The position numbers were made by a program, and so were the translations under genes. Below, piece by piece: positions 1 to 7,914 of a DNA stretch of 64,000 bases; position 1 is the first letter of the stretch; the number at the start of each line of letters is the position of its first letter. The stretch comes from Desulfocurvibacter africanus subsp. africanus DSM 2603 (lineage in GTDB: Bacteria > Desulfobacterota > Desulfovibrionia > Desulfovibrionales > Desulfovibrionaceae). The notes beneath the pieces are model-generated. The model saw only the letters and a list, made by a program, of their open reading frames with translations, was not told the DNA's origin and did not search any database. The stretch lies in contig NZ_AULZ01000009.1 in NCBI RefSeq assembly GCF_000422545.1, positions 1 to 64,000 of the forward strand, written 5' to 3'.

Positions 1-28
1 ACTCGCGACATCTCGCGGGCGGACGGGC

Positions 29-57
29 TATCTAGGCTGTTTGCCTTGCGCCGTCAA
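29..57 (-). promoter_or_regulatory. Strong sigma70 promoter, probable rRNA operon P2
   Basis: Read on the minus strand there is a -35 box TTGACG (57-52), a 17-base spacer and a -10 box TAGATA (34-29), followed by a GC-rich discriminator. The same arrangement recurs at 208-236, and both copies have an A-rich stretch just upstream of the -35, like an UP element. Tandem strong promoters with GC-rich discriminators are typical of rRNA operons under stringent control. The transcribed gene lies beyond the left edge, so the rRNA assignment is inference. Confidence 0.7.
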
Positions 58-207
58 CCCCCCATTCAATCTTTTTTTGCGACCACCCCACTGGGTAGCC
101 CCTATTCAAATATGGTCGGGGAATCTTCGTCCAAACGGAAAAATTCAGCTTTCACAGAACCGCCGCCTCTCCTTACGGAGACTTGGCCCACCTCGTGGCG
201 GACGAGC

Positions 208-236
208 TATCTATGCCCTCTTGCCCTCACCGTCAA
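208..236 (-). promoter_or_regulatory. Strong sigma70 promoter, probable rRNA operon P1
   Basis: Second copy of the tandem promoter: TTGACG (236-231), 17-base spacer, TAGATA (213-208), with a run of six A residues upstream on the minus strand. It lies 179 bases upstream of the first promoter and shares the discriminator core with it. A weaker third candidate with the same spacing (TTGACC-17-TAGAAG) lies at 431-459. All point left, out of the window. Confidence 0.7.
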
Positions 237-692
237 GCCCGCATGGAATCTTTTTTCCACCAGACCGACGGGCGTGATCGCCAACCCACCGGAAGCTTTG
301 CTTCCCTGACGCGGGTCGACCGCGGGGTCATTTGAACAAGTCGCCTCCGGTGGCTATCCCCGAAGAGCTATAGCTCATTCGCCTTGCTCGGGTATGCTTC
401 TCGGGAAGCCTTCCCATGCAGCGGATGTGGCTTCTATCCAGACGGGTAGCAAAGGTCAAGCAGATAATCTCAAAGATCCCAACCTCTGTTATCTTGCTAT
501 GATTCCATAGCTTCTAGAGCGATTTGCACAAAAACCGGGCAGGACATCGCCCTCCCTAAACCTCAACTGAGGCCACCATCAAGAGTTGAGTGGTCCGAAG
601 AAATCAGGCAGGTCACTTCGCCGCTCCGCTGCCTTCAGATTCCAGAGAGGACTTGCTCTTCTTGGGCAATCAGCATGACGAATCAAGAACAA
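237..692. other. Intergenic region between ffs terminator and tandem promoters
   Basis: No credible protein gene. It contains several short inverted repeats (for example a GGAAGC/GCTTCC hairpin at 291-305 and the self-complementary GAGCTATAGCTC near 366-377), a possible weak minus-strand promoter at 431-459, and a lone half-end of the local repeat family (TAGAGC at 514). It could hold an upstream activating region or a structured RNA; I recognise no family. Confidence 0.4.
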
Positions 693-720
693 GAGGGCGC
701 GATCTTTCGATCGCGCCCTC
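693..720 (-). terminator. Rho-independent terminator of ffs
   Basis: Perfect 12-bp stem GAGGGCGCGATC/GATCGCGCCCTC with a GAAA tetraloop on the minus strand, followed by a U-rich run (TTGTTCTTG). It directly follows the SRP RNA gene. Confidence 0.85.
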
Positions 721-721
721 G

Positions 722-811
722 AGGGAAACCAGGCACCCAGAAACGACTGTTACCGTTGCTTCCTTTCGGACCTGGCGGAGTTGGCAGCGCCCCTGCCGCC
801 TGGCTCCCCTG
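722..811 (-). ncRNA. ffs: Signal recognition particle RNA, bacterial small type (4.5S-like)
   Basis: The minus strand carries the conserved SRP RNA domain IV: CCAGGTCCG, a GAAA-type apical turn and the asymmetric-loop signature AGGAAGCAACGG around 750-780. The ends pair: GGGGAGCCAGGC (809-798) with GCCTGGUUUCCC (734-723), allowing G-U pairs, which sets a length near 90 nt like other bacterial small SRP RNAs. The RNA binds Ffh and targets membrane and secretory proteins to the translocon. A terminator follows at once. The exact 5' end is estimated from base pairing. Confidence 0.9.
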
Positions 812-1442
812 GCCGGGCTGTAGGCCCGGAAAAATCAAATAGCGGATTTGTAATGACTTGCAACCTCAGGATAATAAGTTCCCGAAAGTCCTGCCAATTC
901 TCAAATCCCCTTTTTATGCCGCGTGAACATGTATGTCCTGTGCAACCGCATGTCAAGGCAGAAAGAGCCCCGGAGTGAGGTAGTCCGCCTGGTTGGACAC
1001 TTTCGCAGTATATCTAAGCTGGAGCCCATGGATTTCACGCCGCTCTCGTTTCCAAGAACTATGCGTCGATGAGCCGCATCAGCCAGCAAGTTACCCCGTC
1101 TTCGCCCCTGGGCTTGTAGTGGCATATCGACCTTGCCAGCCTGAGCACCCGATACTGTACGTCGACCTTGGCCGCCAATCGTTTTCCTCACTTGAGAACT
1201 CCAGCTTGCCCAACTGTCCAGAAACAGCACCACCCTACTTACACCTGGTTCAAGCGAATTGTATACTCCACGCCTTTACCCCTTCATGTCTGGTTCGCTA
1301 TCCTTTTCGCTATTGCCGACGATCTGAATAGACTTCCATCAAGAAATCCGATGAATTACTTGCAGTTCAATGAAGACTATGAATTAGACATCGCCTTCGA
1401 CTTTGGCGTACTCATCGCCAGCTTACTCCATATCTATCTGGC
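812..1442. other. Intergenic region, no supported gene
   Basis: Several overlapping open frames of 60-112 codons exist on both strands, but none has a good ribosome binding site or a recognisable protein. The upstream part should hold the ffs promoter; a possible -35 TTGCAA lies near 860 on the minus strand but its -10 is poor. The frame ending at 1446 finishes in a hydrophobic stretch loosely like a transposase tail; this is too weak to annotate. Confidence 0.4.
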
Positions 1443-1451
1443 TTGAACGCA

Positions 1452-1664
1452 ATGCAGCTACACTTTCGCTGTCGCTTTTGCGATGTGCAATTCAAAACGT
1501 CTCTTTGGCATTTGAAGGGCTGTACAAACGTTGTCCAGGATGTTGACGGAAATAAGATGCTCGAGGGGATGGTGCTCGTGGTCTGCCCGCAATGTGGTCA
1601 GCAAAGCGCCTTTCGACCGGACGAGCTCTCCTGCCCGCTTCGTAATCCTGAAGCACGTGAATAG
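1452..1664 (+). CDS. Small Cys-rich hypothetical protein (putative zinc ribbon)
   Basis: About 70 residues from the ATG at 1452; an in-frame TTG at 1443 would add three. It has two CxxC pairs, CRFC near the N-terminus and CPQC in the second half, plus a later Cys in ELSCP, a layout suggesting a small zinc ribbon. It lies about 90 bases upstream of the yedE start, in the same direction, so it could be co-transcribed with the selenium-type operon. No strong Shine-Dalgarno is seen. The CPxCG...L-CP pattern is also seen in the hypothetical gene at 55023-55382. I do not recognise a family; it may be a degraded gene. Confidence 0.35.
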   Translation: MQLHFRCRFCDVQFKTSLWHLKGCTNVVQDVDGNKMLEGMVLVVCPQCGQQSAFRPDELSCPLRNPEARE

Positions 1665-1754
1665 GAGTAAGGCTTGGCACGTTGAGACACCGCAAGAACG
1701 CGCTGCATACTGGCATTTTTGTTCCTGATGCACATACGAGTCGGAGGTTTGCTC

Positions 1755-2864
1755 ATGTCCCCATCTAGTGGCGGTCTCCAGCGAAATTTCTTCGCCAGTC
1801 TTCCAGGCATTGTATTCGTGGGCGCAGTCATCGGCGTCCTTGCTTCATTTCTTCAGTATTTCGGCAATCCGGCCAATATGGGTGTTTGCGTTGCTTGCAT
1901 GGAGCGTGACATAGCCGGCGCCATAGGGCTGCATCGCGCAGCCGTGGTCCAGTACCTGCGCCCAGAGATTATTGCTTTTGTACTTGGCTCGTTCGCGGCG
2001 GCACTGTTCTCCCGCGAATTCAAGTCACGCGGTGGAGCGGCGCCCATGACCCGCTTCATCCTGGGCATGGCAGCCATGATCGGTGCGCTCGTCTTCCTGG
2101 GTTGCCCCTGGCGCGCCATCCTGCGCCTGGCTGGTGGCGACGGCAACGCCCTGCTCGGTATCGCTGGGCTCGTGGCTGGGGTAGGGGTCGGAACCTTGTT
2201 CTTCAAACAGGGCTACTCCCTTGGCCGCAGCACTCGTCAGAGCATTGCTACCGGACTCATGCTGCCTTTGATCATGCTTGGGCTGCTCGGACTTCGCCTG
2301 CTCTACCCGCCTGTTGCCGGCGCGGACCAGAGCGGCGTGCTCTTCTACTCTGCCAAGGGCCCTGGCGCGGCATATGCTCCACTCCTCATTTCTTTGGGAG
2401 CCGGCCTGCTTATCGGCTACCTGGCCCAGCGCAGCCGCTTCTGCACAATGGGCGCCATCCGCGATACGCTCCTATTCCGGCATACCCATCTGCTGACGGG
2501 CGTTTTGGCCCTACTAGTTGTGGCCTTCGGCGCCAATCTGCTGCTGGGCCAATTCAAGCCTGGGTTCGAAGGCCAACCCATCGCCCACACTCAAGGTCTA
2601 TGGAATTTTGCTGGCATGCTCGTGGCTGGCTTGGCTTTTGCCTTGGCCGGTGGCTGTCCCGGTCGACAGCTGTTCATGGCGGGCGAAGGTGACAGCGATG
2701 CAGGCGTTTTCGTACTCGGAATGTTCGCCGGCGCGGCCGTAGCCCATAACTTTGGGTTGGCAAGCGGCCCTGCAGGCATTGGCCCACATGGTATCGCTGC
2801 TGTGGCCGTATCCCTGGCCGTGTGCTTGTATATCGGATTTGCCAACCGCCAGCGCATGGCATAA
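1755..2864 (+). CDS. yedE: YedE-family selenium/sulfur transport membrane protein
   Basis: A 369-residue polytopic membrane protein of the YeeE/YedE (TsuA-like) family, with about nine or ten hydrophobic segments. Family Cys/Gly motifs are visible: MGVCVACMERD near residue 45, FLGCPWR, QRSRFCTMGAIRD and AGGCPGRQL. These proteins are thought to pass sulfur or selenium species through the membrane via conserved cysteines. The start at 1755 is chosen because a GGAGG site lies 7 bases upstream; an ATG at 1719 lacks one. It heads an operon with a TusA-like protein, a DUF3343 protein and a kinase-fold protein, the neighbourhood of the selenium-type YedE subfamily rather than thiosulfate uptake. Confidence 0.88.
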   Translation: MSPSSGGLQRNFFASLPGIVFVGAVIGVLASFLQYFGNPANMGVCVACMERDIAGAIGLHRAAVVQYLRPEIIAFVLGSFAAALFSREFKSRGGAAPMTRFILGMAAMIGALVFLGCPWRAILRLAGGDGNALLGIAGLVAGVGVGTLFFKQGYSLGRSTRQSIATGLMLPLIMLGLLGLRLLYPPVAGADQSGVLFYSAKGPGAAYAPLLISLGAGLLIGYLAQRSRFCTMGAIRDTLLFRHTHLLTGVLALLVVAFGANLLLGQFKPGFEGQPIAHTQGLWNFAGMLVAGLAFALAGGCPGRQLFMAGEGDSDAGVFVLGMFAGAAVAHNFGLASGPAGIGPHGIAAVAVSLAVCLYIGFANRQRMA

Positions 2865-2876
2865 GGAGGTTCGCTC

Positions 2877-3092
2877 ATGGTCACAATAATCGATGCTCGT
2901 GGACTGTCTTGCCCGCAACCGGTGCTGCTAACCATGAGCAGGATCAAGGAGTTGAGTTCAGGCGAACTTGACGTCCTGGTGGATAACGAAGCCAGTCGAG
3001 AAAACGTGATTCGTGCCGCATCGAGCCAAGGCTGGCGCGTGCTCAAGTCGGAAGCTCAAGGTGAAGATTTCATCGTCTCCATCAAGAAATAA
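2877..3092 (+). CDS. yedF: TusA/SirA-like protein, YedF-type
   Basis: A 71-residue single-domain TusA-fold protein. The signature Cys-Pro lies in SCPQP (residues 11-15), with Cys12 the likely carrier of persulfide or perselenide. Selenium-type YedF proteins are commonly about 200 residues with a second DsrE-like domain; that half is absent here and the gene ends cleanly. A strong AGGAGG site precedes it, 12 bases after yedE. Its TAA stop overlaps the next ATG by one base (TAATG), so translation is probably coupled. The gene order supports selenium handling; activity is inferred. Confidence 0.82.
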   Translation: MVTIIDARGLSCPQPVLLTMSRIKELSSGELDVLVDNEASRENVIRAASSQGWRVLKSEAQGEDFIVSIKK

Positions 3093-3655
3093 TGAAGTTC
3101 AGACTCATTGACCGCCTATTGGGACGATCCCGCAAGCATCCCCGCGTGGAAAAAGGTATTTCCGCGCGGGGCATTCTTGTTTTCAATGATACTAGTGAAG
3201 TGATCCGCGCCGAAGCCGTGCTCAAGTCCTCGGGGTTGGACGTGCAAGTCAAGGGTCCGCCACCTGCCCTGCGCACCGGCTGCGATCTCGTTATCGAATT
3301 TCCTCTCATTATGGAGCCCGCAGCACGGCAGGCGCTTGCTGCTGCACGCCTCAAGCCTATCCAAACCGTGCCGGTGCATGATGTGCTGCTTGAACCCGTA
3401 TCCCTTTTTCATATCAAGGACTTCGGGGACTGGCTCATGGTTCGGGCGGCAAACATGAAGATCACCGTAGAAAAGAGTTCGCGCATCATCGTTAACGTCT
3501 CAGGTGGCGGCTGTCCCGACGTGCCTTATCTGGCCGAGTGTCTTGTGGGACGTAACTTGAGCGAGGCGCCGGAGCCGCTCTCGTTAGGACACACTCTCTG
3601 CGGCTATGCCTTGCAACTTGCTTTTGATGAAGTGCGGTCGCGATGTCCTGGCTAA
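3092..3655 (+). CDS. DUF3343-type protein with extra C-terminal domain
   Basis: 187 residues. Residues about 26-95 resemble DUF3343, a short domain often found beside YedE/YedF and proposed as a Se/S carrier: ILVFNDTSEVIRAE, then a segment with Cys64. Free-standing DUF3343 proteins are about 80 residues, so the rest is an added domain of roughly 85 residues with SGGGCPDVP (137-145, Cys141), Cys150, Cys170 and Cys185. I do not recognise this second domain; the Cys in a Gly-rich turn suggests a thiol or ligand site. It overlaps the downstream gene by 13 bases, so it is tightly coupled to it. Start by TAATG overlap with yedF. Confidence 0.75.
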   Translation: MKFRLIDRLLGRSRKHPRVEKGISARGILVFNDTSEVIRAEAVLKSSGLDVQVKGPPPALRTGCDLVIEFPLIMEPAARQALAAARLKPIQTVPVHDVLLEPVSLFHIKDFGDWLMVRAANMKITVEKSSRIIVNVSGGGCPDVPYLAECLVGRNLSEAPEPLSLGHTLCGYALQLAFDEVRSRCPG

Positions 3656-4500
3656 TCGTCGGCACTATTCCGCGCGAAGAATTCCCATTGGTGAATGGGC
3701 CCTGTGTTTATGACGGGGGAAGCCTCCAGGTGAACGGACATGACATTCCAGTCGCGCGCGGTACACCTGCGCTTTTAGCCACGGCTTGCATCGCATCCAG
3801 AATACTGGGCATTGCAGCCCCCTTGGCTTTGCTGGCGGGAGACACCGGACGCGGCCAGGGCAGCCGCCAAGTCTATGCCAAGCTTATGGAACCCATCCCT
3901 GAATTGGACTTGCAGGGAGTGACGTTCCATTATCTGCAGCCAGATGTTGAATGGCACAATAAAGTTTTGTGGAAGCTGGAAGAGCGCAATCCTCGCCCCT
4001 TGCTCGTCGCCGACGCCGGGTTCATGTACGTAGCTAAAATGAGCGGTTTTGCAGCAAGCTACGATCTGTTTACGCCAGATGCAGGGGAGATGGCCTTTCT
4101 TGCTGATGAGAAAGCTCCGCACCCCTTCTATACTCGCGGTTTTCTTCTGCAGGAGGAGGAGCGTGTACCTGAGCTTATCGAGCGGGCCTATGCTGCAGAG
4201 AATGCCGCAAAGCATCTATTGGTCAAGGGCTGCATAGACTATGTAGTAGCGGCAGGACAGCTGGTGACGGCTATTTCCGAGCCCAGCATACCTGCCATGG
4301 AGCCCATTGGCGGCACGGGCGATACGGTAACAGGCTTGGTTACTGCCCTGCTCTCCGCTGATTACTCGATTCCCCAAGCATGCACCATCGCCGCAAAGAC
4401 AAACCGGCAACTAGGCCTCCTGGCCGCGCCTACTCCCGCTTTTTCCGTAGCTAATCTGATGCCATTCCTACCTCAAGCTCTTGCCGTCTCTCTTGAATAG
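3643..4500 (+). CDS. Ribokinase/NAD(P)HX dehydratase-fold protein of the selenium-type operon
   Basis: 285 residues with the layout of the ribokinase-like fold, closest in motif order to the YjeF C-terminal (NAD(P)H-hydrate dehydratase) and sugar-kinase families: a central VADAG strand (122-126), TPDAGEMAFL (near 144), KG and, near the C-terminus, the anion-hole/base motif GGTGDTVTG (223-231, Asp227). No YjeF N-terminal epimerase domain is present. It is the last gene of the yedE operon, overlapping the DUF3343 gene, so it probably serves the same pathway, for example by phosphorylating a small metabolite or repairing a cofactor. The substrate is unknown; a general metabolite-repair enzyme is the alternative. 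Confidence 0.7.
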   Translation: MSWLIVGTIPREEFPLVNGPCVYDGGSLQVNGHDIPVARGTPALLATACIASRILGIAAPLALLAGDTGRGQGSRQVYAKLMEPIPELDLQGVTFHYLQPDVEWHNKVLWKLEERNPRPLLVADAGFMYVAKMSGFAASYDLFTPDAGEMAFLADEKAPHPFYTRGFLLQEEERVPELIERAYAAENAAKHLLVKGCIDYVVAAGQLVTAISEPSIPAMEPIGGTGDTVTGLVTALLSADYSIPQACTIAAKTNRQLGLLAAPTPAFSVANLMPFLPQALAVSLE

Positions 4501-4626
4501 CAAGTTGTCTCTGCTCACGGCTCATCTTTGGATGAGTTGGTGTTAGCCCTGCAATGGGGTTGATACGGTTGCGTGGAGAAGATTCCACTTAAGGATGTTG
4601 ATTCACACCTCATCCCTTACTCCGTT

Positions 4627-4754
4627 TAGAGCATTTTGCTTTTGAAAATGCTCTGCAAGCCATGCGTCGGCATGGCTTGCCGCCGCGTAGGCGTAGGCGC
4701 AATTCACTTGCGCCGTCAACACCGGAGCGGGCGTCTTAAATGCGATCTGCTCTA
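4627..4754 (-). repeat. 128-bp hairpin-rich repeat, copy A
   Basis: One of four full copies (others at 16275, 54583, 55543), here inverted. Ends are imperfect inverted repeats: TAGAGCAnnTTGCTTTT at one end and its complement at the other, with TA at both outer edges. Inside are three nested hairpins, including GCAAGCCATGC/GCATGGCTTGC and AGAGCATTTT/AAAATGCTCT. The size, termini and TA boundaries fit a MITE-type non-autonomous element; a REP-like structured repeat is the alternative. Confidence 0.85.
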
Positions 4755-4780
4755 GGAGGGGCGGGACCACCCCCATCACT

Positions 4781-6334
4781 CTAGCGCCAGCCCACGTCCA
4801 GCTCCAAGTCGGCCGGAGCCTCCAGACGCACACCCCAAGTCACGGACTTCTCGGATTTCGCCGGCACGGCCAAAGGCCAGACGAGCAGCCAAGGATCATC
4901 GGGATCAACCACGGGCTTGGGTTCGAACTGTAGGTTCAGTTTGATACGCTCGTCACGCGGCTGCGGCTTGGGTTCCTCCATGCGCACGTCGACCGCGTAG
5001 CTTTTGGCGTTCTTCACGACCACCTGCCATCTCCAGACATACGTGCGGCTCTTGCCGATGAAGCCTTTCTCTCCGCCCTGGCGCTCTAGAAGCCGGACCT
5101 CGGCCGTGACCAGTGGATCGCCGCCGAAGAAGATGGTCTGCTCGGTGCCGGCGTAGGAAAAACCGGTCTTGGCCAGTATGCCGCCGTCCACCATGAGCAA
5201 GGCCTCGCCGGGCGGCAGGTCCAGAGCTTCCTTGGACTGGGCATGCGCGCGCAGATAGGCGTTCTCGCCCTGGGAGGGCCTTACTAGATAGGTAAAAGCC
5301 GCTTGCAGAGCGTAATCGCGGATGCGCAGGCGTTGCTCCGGGCCGGTCTGCAGGGACAGTTTGCCCATGTCCCACACGCGGTAGGTGGCGCGTTCGGTCA
5401 TGACTGGAGCGAACTCGGCCATGTCCGCGGTTTGCATCTCCCGGGTCATGGCCTTGCCCATGAGCGGAGCCGGAATGGGCCGCGCGGGAGGCATGGGTTG
5501 AATGACCCACGGCGGCAGGTCGGGAGGGGCGATGGGGCCCTGGGGCCGTGTGGTGGCCAACTGGACCTGCACATTGCGCCAATCCTGGCCCGAACGCTGC
5601 CAGATGCGGGCGTCCATGGCTACTTCCACGCGCTTGGAGTCCGGCAGCGCATTGACCCGGTAGACTGGGCTCCAGCCACTTCCGGCCAAGGTGTAAGCGT
5701 ATTCGATAGGCAGATTGGGGCCGACGGCACCGGCAATCAGCAGCGAGATTTCCCAGATCTCGCGCGAGCCGCCGCGAGCCTGCTCCAGCTGAGCCTTAAG
5801 CTGGGCCAGTTGCCTGTCCAGCTCCTCGATCTGCCTGGCCAGGGAAAAGATGTCCTTGTAGAGCCGCTCCGAATTGGCAGCCACGGACGAGGCCATGTCC
5901 GTGGCTGCCTTGGGTGTGGGCGACTCGTCCATGCTGAGCCCCCTCCAGAACCCCACGGCGGCATCCAGGCTGAGCCGGCGGGACTCCACACCGTTGCGCT
6001 GCGCGGTCGCCGATTCGATACGCTCCTGTAAAGCCTTGACGCGCTCCTTATCCTCACGCAGTACCCGACGCCAGCTCATGTCCCTGATCTGGCCTTTGCC
6101 CTGCAGCACCTGCACGGAAACGGTCTGCGGGTCGGCTTGCGGCGGCAGCACGATGGTGATCCGGCTCTGGTTTCCGGCCTCTCCGCTCAGCGACGGTGAA
6201 GCGCGCTCCACGACCTGGGCCGCATCGGGGTAGAAGGTGACCGAGACTACCTCGGCCAAGGCTGTCGGGATCCAGGCCAGGTAGAGGGTGGCGAGAACTG
6301 CGGCAAAGACAACGGCGCTGAATAGTCTATTCAT
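4781..6334 (-). CDS. MuiA-family (DUF4140/DUF4139) envelope protein
   Basis: 517 residues starting with a signal peptide (hydrophobic to about residue 27, cut near ALA-EV). The N-terminal part (VTFYPDAAQVVERA) matches the DUF4140 domain, followed by a coiled-coil linker (about 95-195) and a beta-rich C-terminal DUF4139 region beginning near YTLAGSGWSPVYRVNALPD. This is the architecture of the mucoidy inhibitor A family. Location is predicted periplasmic or surface; the biochemical role is unknown. It is a single gene, transcribed away from the methyltransferase at 6465; no clear terminator is visible between its end and repeat A. Confidence 0.8.
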   Translation of the reverse strand: MNRLFSAVVFAAVLATLYLAWIPTALAEVVSVTFYPDAAQVVERASPSLSGEAGNQSRITIVLPPQADPQTVSVQVLQGKGQIRDMSWRRVLREDKERVKALQERIESATAQRNGVESRRLSLDAAVGFWRGLSMDESPTPKAATDMASSVAANSERLYKDIFSLARQIEELDRQLAQLKAQLEQARGGSREIWEISLLIAGAVGPNLPIEYAYTLAGSGWSPVYRVNALPDSKRVEVAMDARIWQRSGQDWRNVQVQLATTRPQGPIAPPDLPPWVIQPMPPARPIPAPLMGKAMTREMQTADMAEFAPVMTERATYRVWDMGKLSLQTGPEQRLRIRDYALQAAFTYLVRPSQGENAYLRAHAQSKEALDLPPGEALLMVDGGILAKTGFSYAGTEQTIFFGGDPLVTAEVRLLERQGGEKGFIGKSRTYVWRWQVVVKNAKSYAVDVRMEEPKPQPRDERIKLNLQFEPKPVVDPDDPWLLVWPLAVPAKSEKSVTWGVRLEAPADLELDVGWR

Positions 6335-6410
6335 GGGCTCTCCGGTTGAACTGCGGAAGACTTCACTTCAAATTCTGGCGCAATTTGCGAGGCATGGCAA
6401 GACAGTCCCC

Positions 6411-6438
6411 TTGCCCCTATTCCGGCCTCCTGTATAAG
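6411..6438 (+). promoter_or_regulatory. Candidate promoter for the methyltransferase-dehydrogenase pair
   Basis: TTGCCC (6411-6416), a 16-base spacer and TATAAG (6433-6438), ending 26 bases before the ATG at 6465. It fits sigma70 moderately well; no other good candidate was seen in the 130-base gap. Confidence 0.4.
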
Positions 6439-6464
6439 GATCGGTAGCATACAGGGGAAGAAGC

Positions 6465-7010
6465 ATGGGCAAGATCGATCTGGAGCCTGCCGCACTCCTG
6501 CGGGAATTCGGCGGGCTATTCTCAAGCCTGAATGGCCCGGTACTCGACATGGCCTGCGGCAGCGGCCGCAACGGACTGTATCTGGCCAGCCTGGGTGCGC
6601 AGGTGCTGCTTTGCGACCGTGACGCGCATGCGCTGGAGCGTGCGCAGCGGCAAGCGCGGGATCTTGGCCTGCACATCACTACGTGGCAGGTAGATTTGGA
6701 AGCTGTTGGCGACCCCTTGCCCGCAGAGGCCTATGGAGGGATCATTGTCTTCCGCTACCTGCATCGACCCTTGTTTCCCTCCATTCGACGCGCCCTGAAG
6801 CCGGGCGGGCTGCTGGCTTACGAAACCTATACGCTGGATCAGCCGCGTTTCGGCAAGCCGACTAACCCCGACTTCCTGCTGCGGCCGGGAGAACTCAGGG
6901 AAGCCTTCTCCGGTTTCGAGATCATCCACGCATTCGAGGGCATTCTTGAAAATCCCACACGCGCTACGGCGCAGATTGTCTGCCGCAAGCCGCGAACGGA
7001 GGCGTCATGA
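6465..7010 (+). CDS. Class I SAM-dependent methyltransferase
   Basis: 181 residues with a Rossmann methyltransferase core: motif I VLDMACGSGRNGLYLA (about residues 26-41), the acidic residue of strand 2 in VLLCDRD, and a post-I motif LKPGGLLAYE. The motif I form with GRN is typical of the TehB-like/small-molecule methyltransferase group. The substrate cannot be read from the sequence. RBS GGGGAAG precedes the ATG. The stop overlaps the next start by 4 bases (ATGA), so the two genes are co-translated. Confidence 0.78.
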   Translation: MGKIDLEPAALLREFGGLFSSLNGPVLDMACGSGRNGLYLASLGAQVLLCDRDAHALERAQRQARDLGLHITTWQVDLEAVGDPLPAEAYGGIIVFRYLHRPLFPSIRRALKPGGLLAYETYTLDQPRFGKPTNPDFLLRPGELREAFSGFEIIHAFEGILENPTRATAQIVCRKPRTEAS

Positions 7011-7882
7011 AAAAACGTATTGGATTTATGGGTCTTGGCATCATGGGCAGAGCCATGGCCGCAAATCTACTCAAGGCCGGCTTTCCGGTCACTGTCTATA
7101 ACCGCGACAAGCAGAAGACACTGCCTTTGGCGGATATGGGCGCGCTTGCTGCCGATTCGCCCCGGCAGCTTGCCGACAACTGCGACGTGGCGATCCTCAT
7201 GGTCACCGGACCGGAGGCCATCGACGAGCTGCTCTTCGGAATCGACGGCGCTGCCGAAGGCTTGGCCGGCAAGCTGTGTGTGAACATGAGCAGTGTGTCC
7301 CCCGCATACAGCCGGGAGTTGGCGGCTTCATTGGAAGCCGAAGGCGCGGTCCTGATCGATGCGCCCGTTTCGGGCACCAAGAAACCGGCCGAGGATGGTC
7401 TGCTCGTCATCCTGGCTTCGGGCCCTGAACAGACAGTGCGCGACCTGGACGACATATTCAGAGCCATGGGCCGCAAGGTGGTCTATTGCGGTCCGGCAGG
7501 ACAAGGCTCCATGATGAAAATGACCGTGAACCATCTGCTGGGCGTGATGATGCACGCCTTTGCCGAGGCCCTGCTCTTCGGCGAGCGTGGGGGATTATCC
7601 ATGGACGCCATGGTGGAAACGATCCAGAGCGGAGCAATGGCCTGTCCGATGTATCAAGCCAAGGCTCCCTTGCTCGCCAGCGGGAACTATCCCGCGAGCT
7701 TCCCGCTCAAGCACATGGCCAAGGACCTCAAGTACGTGCTTGATACGGCATATGAAACGGGCGCGCATATACCTGCGGCACAGGCGGCGTTGGGCATGTA
7801 TTTGCTGGCCCGTGAGCGTGATTTGGGGGACATGGATTTCGCCGCCGTGGACAAGGCCATGCGCGATATGCTTAAGGGTTAG
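7007..7882 (+). CDS. Beta-hydroxyacid dehydrogenase (GLYR / 3-hydroxyisobutyrate dehydrogenase family)
   Basis: 291 residues. The N-terminal dinucleotide motif GFMGLGIMG lies at residues 6-14, followed by YNRD (Arg33 favours NADP(H)). The substrate motif DAPVSGTKKPAEDG is at 118-131 and the catalytic Lys171 sits in GSMMKMTVN. The Lys-Lys-Pro form of the substrate motif resembles the glyoxylate/succinic semialdehyde reductase subgroup, so reduction of short aldehyde acids is more likely than valine breakdown. Length is full for the family. It overlaps the upstream methyltransferase gene by 4 bases and is followed by a hairpin terminator. Confidence 0.85.
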   Translation: MKKRIGFMGLGIMGRAMAANLLKAGFPVTVYNRDKQKTLPLADMGALAADSPRQLADNCDVAILMVTGPEAIDELLFGIDGAAEGLAGKLCVNMSSVSPAYSRELAASLEAEGAVLIDAPVSGTKKPAEDGLLVILASGPEQTVRDLDDIFRAMGRKVVYCGPAGQGSMMKMTVNHLLGVMMHAFAEALLFGERGGLSMDAMVETIQSGAMACPMYQAKAPLLASGNYPASFPLKHMAKDLKYVLDTAYETGAHIPAAQAALGMYLLARERDLGDMDFAAVDKAMRDMLKG

Positions 7883-7886
7883 GCGT

Positions 7887-7912
7887 AAAGGGGAGGGACC
7901 CCCCTCCCCTTT
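7887..7912. terminator. Bidirectional hairpin terminator between convergent genes
   Basis: An 11-bp stem AAAGGGGAGGG/CCCTCCCCTTT with a four-base loop lies between the dehydrogenase stop and the rhodanese stop on the opposite strand. The short A/T ends on both sides suit termination in both directions. Confidence 0.7.
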
Positions 7913-7914
7913 GT

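Noticed and set aside
237-692. 6S RNA, RNase P RNA or tmRNA in the leader region
   Set aside because: None of the conserved motifs of these RNAs could be found on either strand; only generic hairpins are present.
1168-1446. 92-codon frame ending in a hydrophobic segment, possible transposase tail
   Set aside because: Only the last 20 residues loosely resemble IS5-type C-termini; no conserved catalytic motif and no ribosome binding site.
4500-4626. Terminator after the selenium-type operon
   Set aside because: A CTCATC/GATGAG hairpin is present, but the stem is short and no T-run follows.
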